From NCBI RefSeq assembly GCF_021401135.1, contig NZ_JACBFO010000001.1, forward strand, positions 186,001-250,000: 64,000 nt of DNA, read 5' to 3'. This DNA is from Azonexus sp. R2A61 (GTDB taxonomy: Bacteria > Pseudomonadota > Gammaproteobacteria > Burkholderiales > Rhodocyclaceae). This document shows, piece by piece, positions 8,176 through 17,422 of this stretch. The notes under the pieces were generated by a model. The model had not been told where the DNA came from and did not search any database. It was given only the letters and a program-made list of their open reading frames with translations. Each line of letters begins with the position of its first letter. Position 1 is the first letter of the stretch. A program made the position numbers and the translations under genes.

Positions 8176-9348
8176 CTAAAAAAGGGGCGAATCACAGAAA
8201 GTCTTACCGCGCAATGCCTCAAGCGGGACAGAAACCAAAATTTCGGCGATACGTCTTGCTGCTCCGCCATCGCCGTAAGGATTGTAAATCTCTGTCAATC
8301 CGTTGCGGAAGCTTTCCGAAAGGATTTTCGCAATCGCAGCTTCAATCGCATGCTGCTCAGGCGCGCAATCGATCACGCTGGAGGCTTTCAAGCGCCCTTT
8401 TTGACGGTTACCGATATTTACAGTACCAATACCGAAAGTTGGCGCCTCCAGAAGCCCGCTGGAAGAATTTCCAATCACGCCATCCACCAAAGCCAGGCAC
8501 GACAAATAGCGTTTCGCGCCCAGCGAGGCAAATACGCCAACTCGCATCGGGTTTTCCCGGCCATAGGCAAGTAAGCGCTCGGCAATCGCCCGGCCGCCAG
8601 CGTCCGCGTTCGGCAGAGTGACGATGAAATGGCAGTCAGGGACGCTATCCATGGCAGCCAAAAGCTGTTCGCATTGGTTCAGTGGATCCCCATCTTCCGC
8701 CGTTGCCGGATGAAAAGTCACGAGCAGATTGCGCTTCCCAAACGAGAAACCCAGACTGGCCTCCAACGCCTCACGTTCAAGCAACGGAGTTCGCAAAATG
8801 GCATCAACCCCCAGTCCTCCGACGCAGTGGACTCGCTCCGGCATTTCCCCCATTTGTATCAGACGATTTCTATATGGTTCGGCAGCAACAAAATGTACTG
8901 CGGCCATCTTGCTGACCGCATGCCGAATGGCATCATCGACTGCGCCCTCGGTCAATTCTCCGCCGTGTATGTGTGCGATCGGCAACCTCATCAAAAGAGC
9001 TGTCGATGCAGCAGCCAGTACTTCAAACCGGTCGCCGAGCAGTACAACAAGATCAGGTTGAAGTGCGCCAAAGGCATCGGCAAACCCGAGCATGCCAACC
9101 CCCGTGCTCTTGGCCATACCGATACCGCTATCCGACGCCAGCAGCATTTCTATCTTTCGATCGAGTACATACCCATCTGCTTCGATTTCCTGGCAAGTCA
9201 GCCCGAATTCCGGCGCCAGATGCATTGCCGCCGCGATGATCTGCAATGTCACACCGGGCTGCGCCGAGAGATCAGCCAACAGGCAACGCAGCAAGCCATA
9301 CTCGGCTCGTGTTCCGGTTACCACACAGATACGACGCGACACCGTCAC
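8176..9348 (-). CDS. legG: Hydrolysing NDP-sugar 2-epimerase (LegG/NeuC family)
   Basis: The 390-residue protein belongs to the NeuC/LegG family, which removes the nucleotide and inverts C2 to give a free mannosamine-type sugar. It starts with the family motif TGTRAEYG at residues 11-18 and carries LLGDRFE and HIHGGE further on. In the legionaminic pathway this step gives 2,4-diacetamido-2,4,6-trideoxymannose, the substrate for LegI. The start codon overlaps the end of legI by ATGA. Because legB and legC are present, LegG is a better name than NeuC. Confidence 0.85.
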   Translation of the reverse strand: MTVSRRICVVTGTRAEYGLLRCLLADLSAQPGVTLQIIAAAMHLAPEFGLTCQEIEADGYVLDRKIEMLLASDSGIGMAKSTGVGMLGFADAFGALQPDLVVLLGDRFEVLAAASTALLMRLPIAHIHGGELTEGAVDDAIRHAVSKMAAVHFVAAEPYRNRLIQMGEMPERVHCVGGLGVDAILRTPLLEREALEASLGFSFGKRNLLVTFHPATAEDGDPLNQCEQLLAAMDSVPDCHFIVTLPNADAGGRAIAERLLAYGRENPMRVGVFASLGAKRYLSCLALVDGVIGNSSSGLLEAPTFGIGTVNIGNRQKGRLKASSVIDCAPEQHAIEAAIAKILSESFRNGLTEIYNPYGDGGAARRIAEILVSVPLEALRGKTFCDSPLF

Positions 9349-10349
9349 AGCTCGATCAACTCGTCAGCCGCAAAACTCCGCGGCGCTGGCCTTCCCAACA
9401 CCTCTTCAAGGCGCATTGGACTAATCCCGGTACCCGGTCGTTTCGCACAGAGATTGTCTCGTGTATAAATCTCTCCTTTTGCAATCGGTGCAACCGCCAC
9501 CAGCGATTTGCGGGCGATCGGCGCATTCTTTCTCTCACTCTCGGAGGGCTGCTTGACCGGAGAGCCAAGCGCAAACTCGATATTTCTGATTGCGCGAACC
9601 ATCGATGCCAGTTCGTCTGGCAACAGACTCGCCTGATGATCCGGACCAGGCAAAGTGCGATCAAGGGTGAAGTGTTTTTCGATAATCCTGGCTCCACGGG
9701 CAACGGCAGCTATCGACACCTCAATGCCTTCGGTATGATCGGAATAGCCAACAGCAACATCAAATACGGTCGCCAGCGTATTCATCGCACGCAGATTGAC
9801 GTCAGAAACAGGCGTTGGATATTCGGTATTGCAATGCAGGATCGTCACATGCTCTCTCGACATTCCAGCCTCCAGCAGAACCGAAAGCGCTGCCTCAACC
9901 TCTCCCAAAGTTGCCATTCCGGTCGACAGAACAACCGGCTTACCCGAGCATCCGATTTTATGCAGGAAAGCCCGATTGGTGATTTCGCCGGATGGCACCT
10001 TGATCAGTGGCATATCGAGCCCCAGCAGATACTCCAGGCTTTGCTCGTCAAACGGCGACGAAAGAAAGGCTATCCCGCATGCCTTGCAGTGCTCGACCAG
10101 TTGCTGATGCTCTGCTTCATTCAGCTGAAGCTTCTTGAGCATCTCCAACTGCGTCTCTTCGACATCGGTCGTTGCCAACTGGTAATTGGCCTTTGGCGCA
10201 TAGCGGCTAACCAGACGAGTTGCATCGAAAGTCTGAAATTTCACCGCATCAGCCCCCGCCTGAGCAGCTGCCTCAATCATTCTGAGCGCCAGCGCTAAAT
10301 CGCCATTATGGTTTACGCCAGCCTCGGCAATGATGTAGGTCGATCTCAT
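9345..10349 (-). CDS. legI: Legionaminic acid synthase (NeuB/LegI family)
   Basis: The 334-residue enzyme condenses a six-carbon diacetamido sugar with phosphoenolpyruvate to the nine-carbon nonulosonic acid. It has IIAEAGVNHNGD at residues 6-17, KFQTF, and a C-terminal SAF (antifreeze-like) domain from about residue 280, the layout of NeuB-type synthases. The ATG at 10349 is preferred because AGGAG lies just upstream and it overlaps the legH stop by ATGA; an upstream extension of 11 codons is possible but has no such support. It is central to the operon and links LegG to LegF. Confidence 0.9.
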   Translation of the reverse strand: MRSTYIIAEAGVNHNGDLALALRMIEAAAQAGADAVKFQTFDATRLVSRYAPKANYQLATTDVEETQLEMLKKLQLNEAEHQQLVEHCKACGIAFLSSPFDEQSLEYLLGLDMPLIKVPSGEITNRAFLHKIGCSGKPVVLSTGMATLGEVEAALSVLLEAGMSREHVTILHCNTEYPTPVSDVNLRAMNTLATVFDVAVGYSDHTEGIEVSIAAVARGARIIEKHFTLDRTLPGPDHQASLLPDELASMVRAIRNIEFALGSPVKQPSESERKNAPIARKSLVAVAPIAKGEIYTRDNLCAKRPGTGISPMRLEEVLGRPAPRSFAADELIEL

Positions 10350-10969
10350 GCTGCTCTCCTGATCTTTGTACCAGGCAGACAATCCCTGACAACGAGACTC
10401 CCGGCTGCGATGAAGCTACCCGCACCGATCCGGATTCCCTCTCGCAGGATTGCGCCACTACCAATAAAACATTCGTCCTCAACCACCACATTGCCATTGA
10501 TCAATGCACCTGTCGCCACGTGGCAGTGAGCGCCGATGGTTGCATCATGCTCCACCAAAGCCCGGCTGTTGATGATCGTGTTCCCCCCCACCGACGCCCC
10601 CGCATGCACGATCGCGCCATGCCCGACCATCACCCCCTGCGACAACGTCGCGTGGGGTGACAGCGCGGCATATGGGGAAACGATGCAAGGCAACTCAGCA
10701 CCTTGCTCGCACAAGTACTCGAATAGTCGACGTCTGATTGTCGGCGTTTCGATTTGTCCGACGCAGATCAGCACCCTGCGGCAATCAGCCAGCAATGACG
10801 GCAAATCGGCATCGCTGCCGAGCACGGGATAGCCAAATATCCGCTCGCCACGCAGCGTTGGCGAGTTGTCCACCAAACCCCGGATAGCGTATTGCCCACC
10901 CTGTTCGATGACATCAATACAAGCACGCGCATGCCCGCCAGCACCGACCAGAATGATGGTTTCAGCCAT
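10346..10969 (-). CDS. legH: Sugar N-acetyltransferase with left-handed beta helix (LegH/PglD type)
   Basis: The 207-residue protein has an N-terminal nucleotide-sugar binding fold (ILVGAGGHA) and a C-terminal run of hexapeptide repeats typical of acyltransferases of the NeuD/PglD group. It should acetylate the 4-amino group made by LegC, using acetyl-CoA. The ATG at 10969 is chosen because the conserved fold starts there; it overlaps the legC end by 8 bp. A longer frame reaches 11026 inside legC but adds no conserved sequence. Confidence 0.8.
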   Translation of the reverse strand: MAETIILVGAGGHARACIDVIEQGGQYAIRGLVDNSPTLRGERIFGYPVLGSDADLPSLLADCRRVLICVGQIETPTIRRRLFEYLCEQGAELPCIVSPYAALSPHATLSQGVMVGHGAIVHAGASVGGNTIINSRALVEHDATIGAHCHVATGALINGNVVVEDECFIGSGAILREGIRIGAGSFIAAGSLVVRDCLPGTKIRRAA

Positions 10970-12125
10970 CAGCCAACCCGGGACTGCTAGGAATATTGAC
11001 GATGCGCTCAGCCAATGATTGAGCAACCGACAAGGCCGCAGCAGGCGATTCGCGATAAGGCGGAAGCCCGGATAGCAAATCCCAAACGGGGCGACTCATG
11101 AACCCCGCGTCATTCAGCGCCGCAAGCAGATCGTCTCGATAAACGGCGTGGTCGACGTCCAGCAGCAAGGTCTGCAGCCAATAATTTGCCTGCGTGCCTG
11201 CCCGCTCCTTGACGAAGGTGACCCCGGACAAATCGGCAAAAGCCGTTTCGTAACGCTCGGCCAGACGACGCTTTCCCGCCAGAAAGGCGCCCACCTGCTC
11301 AAGCTGCGCGCATCCAAGTGCTGCGTTCAAATTCGGTAAGCGATAGTTGAAGGCAATTTCATCATGGGAAAAAGACCAGCGATGCGGCGCTTTTGCCGTT
11401 GTCGTCAAGTGCTTTGCACGACGCGCAAGCTCAGCGTCATCGGTCAGGATGGCGCCACCACCGCCAGTGGTGATGATCTTGTTGCCATTAAAGCTCAACA
11501 CCCCGCAACGACCGAAGGTGCCCGTATGACGACCATCAAAATAGCTTCCCAAAGATTCGGCTGCATCCTCCACGACAGCCAATCCATAACGGTCGGCAAT
11601 GGCGGCCAGCGATGACAGATCGACCGGATGGCCGAAAGTATGCATCGGAACAACAGCCGCCAGACGGCGACCAGTATGCCGATTAAAAGCCTTGCCCTCA
11701 CGCATTTCGACAACCTCGTCCAAATGCGCTTCAAGTGCCGGCATGGACATGCCGAGCGTATTTTCATCACTATCGACGAAATGAGGTTGCGCACCGGCGT
11801 GCCAGACGGCATTGGCTGTTGCCACAAAACTCATCGCGGGAACCAGGACTTCATCTCCTGCACGGACACCGCTGACGGTCAAGGCAACCTGAAGTGCTGC
11901 AGTGCCATTGACTACAGCAACGGCATAACCGGCGCCGGTGTAGCTGGCGAGGTCATGTTCAAAGCGGTCGACAAACTTTCCGACCGAAGAAACCCAGCCG
12001 GTATCCAGACACTCCTTGACATACGCCCACTCGTTGCCCTGAAACGCGGGTTCGTGCAACGCGACCGGCCCCTGGCCGACCACGCCGCGCACCGCTGCGA
12101 CGACACTTTCGACGAACGGGCTCAT
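10962..12125 (-). CDS. legC: PLP-dependent sugar aminotransferase (LegC, DegT/DnrJ/EryC1 family)
   Basis: The 387-residue enzyme transfers an amino group to the 4-keto sugar made by LegB. The Schiff-base lysine is Lys216 in SFNGNKIITTGGGG, and EDAAESLGS precedes it, both standard in the DegT family. The start at 12125 overlaps the legB stop (ATGA). An in-frame extension to 12179 lies within legB and is not needed. The LegC subgroup name rests on its neighbours legB, legH, legG and legI. Confidence 0.85.
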   Translation of the reverse strand: MSPFVESVVAAVRGVVGQGPVALHEPAFQGNEWAYVKECLDTGWVSSVGKFVDRFEHDLASYTGAGYAVAVVNGTAALQVALTVSGVRAGDEVLVPAMSFVATANAVWHAGAQPHFVDSDENTLGMSMPALEAHLDEVVEMREGKAFNRHTGRRLAAVVPMHTFGHPVDLSSLAAIADRYGLAVVEDAAESLGSYFDGRHTGTFGRCGVLSFNGNKIITTGGGGAILTDDAELARRAKHLTTTAKAPHRWSFSHDEIAFNYRLPNLNAALGCAQLEQVGAFLAGKRRLAERYETAFADLSGVTFVKERAGTQANYWLQTLLLDVDHAVYRDDLLAALNDAGFMSRPVWDLLSGLPPYRESPAAALSVAQSLAERIVNIPSSPGLADG

Positions 12126-13120
12126 AGGTTGTACAAATCGATCTTGTAACGCGCCAGGTTTGCCGGATCGGAAAACCACGCGGCAGTCTTCTCCAAGCCT
12201 TTCTGGAAACCGTCCAGACCACCTAGTTCCGGCTCCCAGCAGAGTTTTTCCCGGGCTTTGGAATAACTGGCGAACAACCGTTCGACTTCGCTGTTTTCCG
12301 GGCGAATGCGCTGATCGTCACAGACGATTTCCACCTCTTGGCCCATCACTGCAGCAATCAAGCGAACCGTATCGGCGATCGATATCTCGAACCCGCTACC
12401 GACGTTGGTCACTGTACCAATTGCTGCGGTCGACTCCATCGCAGCGACAAAACCGCGAACGGTGTCACCGACGTATGAGAAATCGCGTGTCGGGTGCAAC
12501 GCACCGAGCTTGATCTGCTTCTTGCCGGCAGCAATCTGGGTTATCACCGTCGGGATCACTGCCCGGGCTGACTGGCGAGGGCCATAGGTATTAAAGGGAC
12601 GCAATACGGCAACCGGTGTTCCGAAAGAGGCATGGAAAGACAAGGCAATCTGATCGGCACCAATTTTTGAAGCCGAGTAGGGCGATTGTCCTTGCAGTGG
12701 GTGCTCTTCGGTAATCGGAACAAAACGTGCTGTCCCGTACACTTCACTGGTCGAGGTATGAACCACCTTGGACACGCCCAAGTCTCGGGCAGCCTGAACG
12801 ATGTTCAACGTTCCCTTGACGTTCACATCGACATAAGTATCTGGCGAATGGTAAGAGTAAGGAATGGCAATCAAGGCAGCCAGATGCAAAACGTTGTCGC
12901 ACCCTTGCATTGCCGTCCTGACGCCATGCGGATCCCTGACATCGCCGGCAAACACTTCAAAATTCCCCCGCACATCTGGTGCGCAATGGTCCAGCCACCC
13001 CCAGGAACCGAAAGAATTGTAGAGAACAAAGGCCTTCACCTGATGCCCTTGGCGCACCAGATACTCAGTCAAATGGGAGCCGATAAAACCGTCAGCGCCC
13101 GTTACAAGTACCGTACTCAT
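12122..13120 (-). CDS. legB: NAD-dependent NDP-N-acetylglucosamine 4,6-dehydratase (LegB)
   Basis: The 332-residue short-chain dehydrogenase has the NAD-binding TGADGFIG at residues 7-14 and the catalytic Tyr148-x3-Lys152 pair (YSASK). It should convert NDP-GlcNAc into the 4-keto-6-deoxy sugar, the first committed step to legionaminic acid. The extended-SDR type with LegC next door fits LegB, not the inverting PseB. The ATG at 13120 is preferred over a TTG four codons upstream. It starts 15 bp after the upstream glycosyltransferase-like gene and opens a run of ten abutting or overlapping genes. Confidence 0.85.
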   Translation of the reverse strand: MSTVLVTGADGFIGSHLTEYLVRQGHQVKAFVLYNSFGSWGWLDHCAPDVRGNFEVFAGDVRDPHGVRTAMQGCDNVLHLAALIAIPYSYHSPDTYVDVNVKGTLNIVQAARDLGVSKVVHTSTSEVYGTARFVPITEEHPLQGQSPYSASKIGADQIALSFHASFGTPVAVLRPFNTYGPRQSARAVIPTVITQIAAGKKQIKLGALHPTRDFSYVGDTVRGFVAAMESTAAIGTVTNVGSGFEISIADTVRLIAAVMGQEVEIVCDDQRIRPENSEVERLFASYSKAREKLCWEPELGGLDGFQKGLEKTAAWFSDPANLARYKIDLYNL

Positions 13121-13135
13121 GTCTTGCCCCAATCT

Positions 13136-14560
13136 TTAATTCTGTTTGAATTTCTTGCGAATCTTGATCGCCCAATCGACCCACTTCGGCGAGCGCACTT
13201 TTTTACCTCGAAAAGAACACTTGGTCTGCCCTTTCATCGAGACGTAGCGAAATTTCTGGCCAAAGGTCAACGTGTAGTAGCCATACATGATGGCTCCTAA
13301 CTTATCCTTAGGAAGCAAAGGGTTAAGCAATAAATCCATTACCTCTTCATGCGAATCCGGTGCATACACCGACCCCAGCAAATCATAGAAAGAGCGCTCG
13401 AGCGAAATACTTGGCTTACCGGCATAGGCCGCCTCGATCCCGGCGGTCGAATAAGTTGTCAGCACCTTGTCCGCCGAGTCCATCAAGGCATAGGTATCGG
13501 CACTTTCCCGCGGTGGAACAATATGGACGAATCCGGTCGCCAGCAATGGTTCAAGGCGCGGCTTCAAGGTCTCGTATTCACCAAAACTGTTGGGATGCAT
13601 TCTGATCAGGAGAACCCCCTGAAAACCGGCTTTCTGCAAATCAGCGACGATGCGGGTCAAGGTATCGACCAATGAGGGATAAATGCGCTTCTTAAAAAAA
13701 CCATCCAACGCCGACATCTCTGTCTCGGTGGACGTAAAGAAGACATAGCGCGGTGAGCGCTCAAGCCATATATCAGGCACCCTGCCTTGCAACTGGTCTT
13801 TCAAATAATTGGCCTGACTGTAGGTCAAGCGGCCTTTGCGCATGCGGCTATAAAACTCCGCTGCCAGTTTTCCCTTTGCTTCTACATCGGGATTATTCTG
13901 CCAGTGATCAATTACTGCTTGATTGCAGTAATCTACGTTGTGAATAATTGTGTTCTTTATGAGCACATAGGAATCGATCGAAGAGCCACGCTCATGGGTA
14001 AAAAATGAAATTGAATGATTCTGACATGCCCGAACAAAGCCCCTTCCACTGGAGCCCCTGCCGTTGTAAGCATAAGCAAGTTGTGGCGGATGCTTGGCAA
14101 AAAAACGAGTTAACCCAAAATAGATCGAAACAGAAGAGCGTATCGAACGATCGATATATCTCCGATATTTTTCCAAATCAGGATAAAAAGTGACTGCATA
14201 ACTAAATAACGACGAGGCAACGGCCTCCCCGTAATCAAAACCGTCGTGGGTCAACTGTCGCAACTCATCAACTGACGAATACTCTGGAGAAAATTCGGCA
14301 AGATCTACTCTTTCCAGCAATTCAGAAAGAGGCAAGATCTTCACCGGCCGGGACAACATTCCAAGTGCCTTTTTTCGTTTACCGACACAACCGGCGCAAA
14401 AGAGCCAGTCATTTTCTGGATTTGCATCGCAATAATTCAATGCTCGATCACAAGATAAATAAATTACCTCATCCCCCGCCGCCAAATGCTCCTCCATCAA
14501 CTCGAGTTGCGTTTCCAAATGGGGAGAATGGGGTTCAATACCGAAGAAAAAAATACTCAT
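13136..14560 (-). CDS. Capsule/surface-glycan biosynthesis protein, predicted GT-B transferase
   Basis: The 474-residue protein resembles capsule synthesis (KpsC/KpsS) or CDP-glycerol-type transferases by the motifs RMHPNSFGEYE and TYSTAGIEAAYAGKPS, which match the donor half of a GT-B fold. An N-terminal CxxC (FCAGC) is present. It lies directly before legB on the same transcript, so it could be the transferase that places legionaminic acid or a neighbouring residue. I cannot name donor or acceptor. The start may be 14560 or the ATG five codons upstream at 14575; neither has a strong ribosome site. Confidence 0.6.
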   Translation of the reverse strand: MSIFFFGIEPHSPHLETQLELMEEHLAAGDEVIYLSCDRALNYCDANPENDWLFCAGCVGKRKKALGMLSRPVKILPLSELLERVDLAEFSPEYSSVDELRQLTHDGFDYGEAVASSLFSYAVTFYPDLEKYRRYIDRSIRSSVSIYFGLTRFFAKHPPQLAYAYNGRGSSGRGFVRACQNHSISFFTHERGSSIDSYVLIKNTIIHNVDYCNQAVIDHWQNNPDVEAKGKLAAEFYSRMRKGRLTYSQANYLKDQLQGRVPDIWLERSPRYVFFTSTETEMSALDGFFKKRIYPSLVDTLTRIVADLQKAGFQGVLLIRMHPNSFGEYETLKPRLEPLLATGFVHIVPPRESADTYALMDSADKVLTTYSTAGIEAAYAGKPSISLERSFYDLLGSVYAPDSHEEVMDLLLNPLLPKDKLGAIMYGYYTLTFGQKFRYVSMKGQTKCSFRGKKVRSPKWVDWAIKIRKKFKQN

Positions 14561-14578
14561 TGGGTCACTTCGCATACA

Positions 14579-16585
14579 TCAGCGGAAGAATCCGAACTTG
14601 TCGGCAAACAATAAGGAACCTGCCTGGCTCAGGTGGTCACCGTCGACATACAGCACATTCCCATTAATGATTCCGTGGCACAGCTTATCGTCACAAAGGT
14701 AGGGAAATGGATCAAAAATTCTCAATCCAGGAAAGCGCCTCTGCATTCTATTAACAATTCCACGGTACTCTGCCTGACGAGCAACGACCTGCTGAACAGG
14801 TACAGCACAAGGAGTCTTCTTTTGATGGGTGATGCTCAGTGGTCGCACGGTACATTCATCGATGTGAAAACCTAACTCTGGCACCTGAATGATTAACCAA
14901 ACCTCTTTGCCACGATTTTGGAGATATTCGATAGTCCGCGCGAGCGACGACTCAACAGCCGCACTCTGCGACAGACTTGAATCGTAAAAATCGGAAATAC
15001 CAACTGTCACATGCCGCTCAACTTCGCCAAATCCCTTTCCAGTGACATTCAAAGGGCCTCTGAACGACAAGATAACCCTATGGATTTTTTCGCTCTCCCC
15101 AAGAAACTCAACTACCGAACGGTTTATCCCGGTGCAATCCTCTGCGATGCCCGGCATCTTTCGCACAAGACCAAGCAAAGGGGGGCATCCCGGTTCGCCA
15201 AGGTGCACCACTGCTTCATTTTTTCCACCCAAGGCTTCGCCAACACCTGGAACAAAGTGATTGGCATGACTATCACCAATGATAGCGGTCGTTACCGGAT
15301 GTCCCTTAGGATATTCCAGGCAATAAGAACCCAACACTGGATAAACTTTTTTGCAAGCTGCATCATTACGCGGCGATGGAATTGTCATTTCTGACTTAAC
15401 CAAAAACTCCGGAATGCGACTTGTGTGCTCACCCGAAAAATAAACGAACAATCCAGCGGCCAAAAGACACGCCATTAAAATACCCGCAGACAAAGTCCGC
15501 CGTGGCCATCGGCCAAAGCGTACCGGTTTTTCGATATAGCGATAGGTCAAATAAGCAAGAAAAACCGACAACAATACTGCAACCAATCGCACCTTACTTG
15601 GTGGTTTTCCAGATTCGACAATCCGTGCATAGGTCAGGACAGGCCAGTGCCACAGATAAAGTGGATAACTAATCAATCCAACACGCACCATCCAGGGCTG
15701 CGCTAACAACTTTCGATTAACCCACCCTTCCGGCCCCGCGGAAATCAAGCAAACAGCGCCTATTGTTGGCAATAATGCCCATGCCCCCGGATAAGCTATG
15801 GCTTTTCCGAAAAGACCGATTGCCAATAGGACAAAAAGCAACCCAACGAATGAAATGATGTCGGCCAGTCGTTCAATAGTTACACGGGGAGACAATCGGA
15901 AAAACCTTATCACCGCCTGTACAAATGGGGCCTGACCAAAGCGCTCAAAATAAGCAATTCCGGCACCTAAAATCAATTCCCAGAATCGACTGAATGGCAA
16001 ATAGAACGCACTAGCTGCATGCTTCTGGACCAACAGGAAATTAGCCAAAAAAGAAACAAGCAAAATCCCTACAGGTAGCCATGAAAAATAGCGACGGAAG
16101 CGCCAAGAAAAAGCCAGAAGCAAAGGCCACAACAGATAGAACTGCTCCTCAATTCCGAGTGACCACAGATGCAACAAAGGTTTTGTTTCGGCAGCTTTAT
16201 CAAAGTAACCGCTTTCTTGCCACAACGCGAAATTCGAAACAAATCCGGCACCTGCTGCAATGTGTTTACCTAGCTCACGGTATTCATCTGCAAGCAAAAC
16301 CATCCAGCCGATTCCCCAGGTTGTCAAAAGAACGACAATTAATGCAGGAAATATTCGAAGGACTCGCCGCCGATAGAAATCGGCAAATGAAAAATCACCG
16401 ACCAGTAAATCCCCGATGATGATTTTTGAAATCAAATAACCGGAAATGACGAAAAAAATGTCAACCCCGACAAAACCTCCTGGCAGCATGGTCGTGCTGG
16501 TGTGAAATAGCACGACAGCAATTACAGCAACAGCTCGCAAGCCGTCGATATCTGCCCGATAAGCGGGAGAAAAGTGCGCAGACAT
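14579..16585 (-). CDS. Surface-polysaccharide O-acyltransferase with C-terminal SGNH domain (OafA/YrhL type)
   Basis: The 668-residue membrane protein begins with the acyltransferase-3 signature (DIDGLRAVAV, then VLFH with the conserved His28, and FVISGYL). It has about ten membrane segments over residues 15-375 and ends in a periplasmic SGNH domain with GDSHANH and DGDHLS blocks. Such proteins move acetyl or similar groups onto O-antigen sugars. It is the intact counterpart of the gene cut by the prophage at 2068, which shares the KPLLHLWSLG region. It begins 8 bp after the FkbM gene. The target sugar is unknown. Confidence 0.85.
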   Translation of the reverse strand: MSAHFSPAYRADIDGLRAVAVIAVVLFHTSTTMLPGGFVGVDIFFVISGYLISKIIIGDLLVGDFSFADFYRRRVLRIFPALIVVLLTTWGIGWMVLLADEYRELGKHIAAGAGFVSNFALWQESGYFDKAAETKPLLHLWSLGIEEQFYLLWPLLLAFSWRFRRYFSWLPVGILLVSFLANFLLVQKHAASAFYLPFSRFWELILGAGIAYFERFGQAPFVQAVIRFFRLSPRVTIERLADIISFVGLLFVLLAIGLFGKAIAYPGAWALLPTIGAVCLISAGPEGWVNRKLLAQPWMVRVGLISYPLYLWHWPVLTYARIVESGKPPSKVRLVAVLLSVFLAYLTYRYIEKPVRFGRWPRRTLSAGILMACLLAAGLFVYFSGEHTSRIPEFLVKSEMTIPSPRNDAACKKVYPVLGSYCLEYPKGHPVTTAIIGDSHANHFVPGVGEALGGKNEAVVHLGEPGCPPLLGLVRKMPGIAEDCTGINRSVVEFLGESEKIHRVILSFRGPLNVTGKGFGEVERHVTVGISDFYDSSLSQSAAVESSLARTIEYLQNRGKEVWLIIQVPELGFHIDECTVRPLSITHQKKTPCAVPVQQVVARQAEYRGIVNRMQRRFPGLRIFDPFPYLCDDKLCHGIINGNVLYVDGDHLSQAGSLLFADKFGFFR

Positions 16586-16593
16586 GCAGAGGA

Positions 16594-17364
16594 TCAGGCG
16601 GTGAAAGGATGGCGGCTTACGACGATGTTTTCGCCCTTGTGTAATTCGGAGACGAAACTCGCTGTCGCGGCATAGAACGATCTAGTGCACCCAGGAATGA
16701 TACGATCATGCATCTCGGCAATGATGACATCAACGTCGGCTATCCAATCAGTCGCATGCGCAAAAATTTCCTTTTCCGCACCCTCGACATCAATTTTCAG
16801 AATATCGACTCGATTTGCACAAAAATCGGAGAGGATATCTGGGATCGTCGTACATTCAACTTCGAATGTGGAGCTTTTTGGTTCCCCCCCAAGCGCCACA
16901 TGAAATCCATCCTTCTGGGCGCCTGCTCGACCTGCAGGGGGAGCAAAGAAGGTCAATTTTTCCGCGGTATGCCATAGCGCCTTTTGCAGCGGAATCACAT
17001 TAGGATATGAAACAACATTTTTCAGGAGTACCTGAAAATTTGATGGCTCCGGCTCCAGAGCGATGATTTTCGAATCAGGAAACCTCCGGGCATAATAGAT
17101 TGCCGAATAGCCTACATTGGCGCCAGCATCTACGATCAGCGCGGGCTGCTCTCCAACTGGAAAATCGTATTCCCGATTAACAAAAATCTGCCAGTAAATT
17201 GATACATCAGTGGTGTTCAAGCGAAAGTAAACAGAATGCCCAATATGCGGCGAACGCACACACTCCAAACTTTCATCACTGGAAGTTAGCTGCTTGAAAG
17301 CAGCCGGCAAACCGGCAAATCCGAAATATCGACAGATTTTCTTGAAAGCACGCCACTTTTTCAT
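16594..17364 (-). CDS. FkbM-family methyltransferase
   Basis: The 256-residue protein has the AdoMet site VDAGANVGYSA near residue 77 and the family motif LKIDVEGAE around residue 190. FkbM enzymes O-methylate sugars or small molecules and are common in O-antigen clusters. The gene lies between the second asparagine-synthase-type gene and the acyltransferase in the same orientation, so methylation of a surface sugar is the likely role. The acceptor cannot be deduced. Confidence 0.8.
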   Translation of the reverse strand: MKKWRAFKKICRYFGFAGLPAAFKQLTSSDESLECVRSPHIGHSVYFRLNTTDVSIYWQIFVNREYDFPVGEQPALIVDAGANVGYSAIYYARRFPDSKIIALEPEPSNFQVLLKNVVSYPNVIPLQKALWHTAEKLTFFAPPAGRAGAQKDGFHVALGGEPKSSTFEVECTTIPDILSDFCANRVDILKIDVEGAEKEIFAHATDWIADVDVIIAEMHDRIIPGCTRSFYAATASFVSELHKGENIVVSRHPFTA

Positions 17365-17422
17365 TGATTCCCTTTCTTGCCGCGATACTTAACCTAGCAA
17401 TGATAACTACCGTATGAATATC

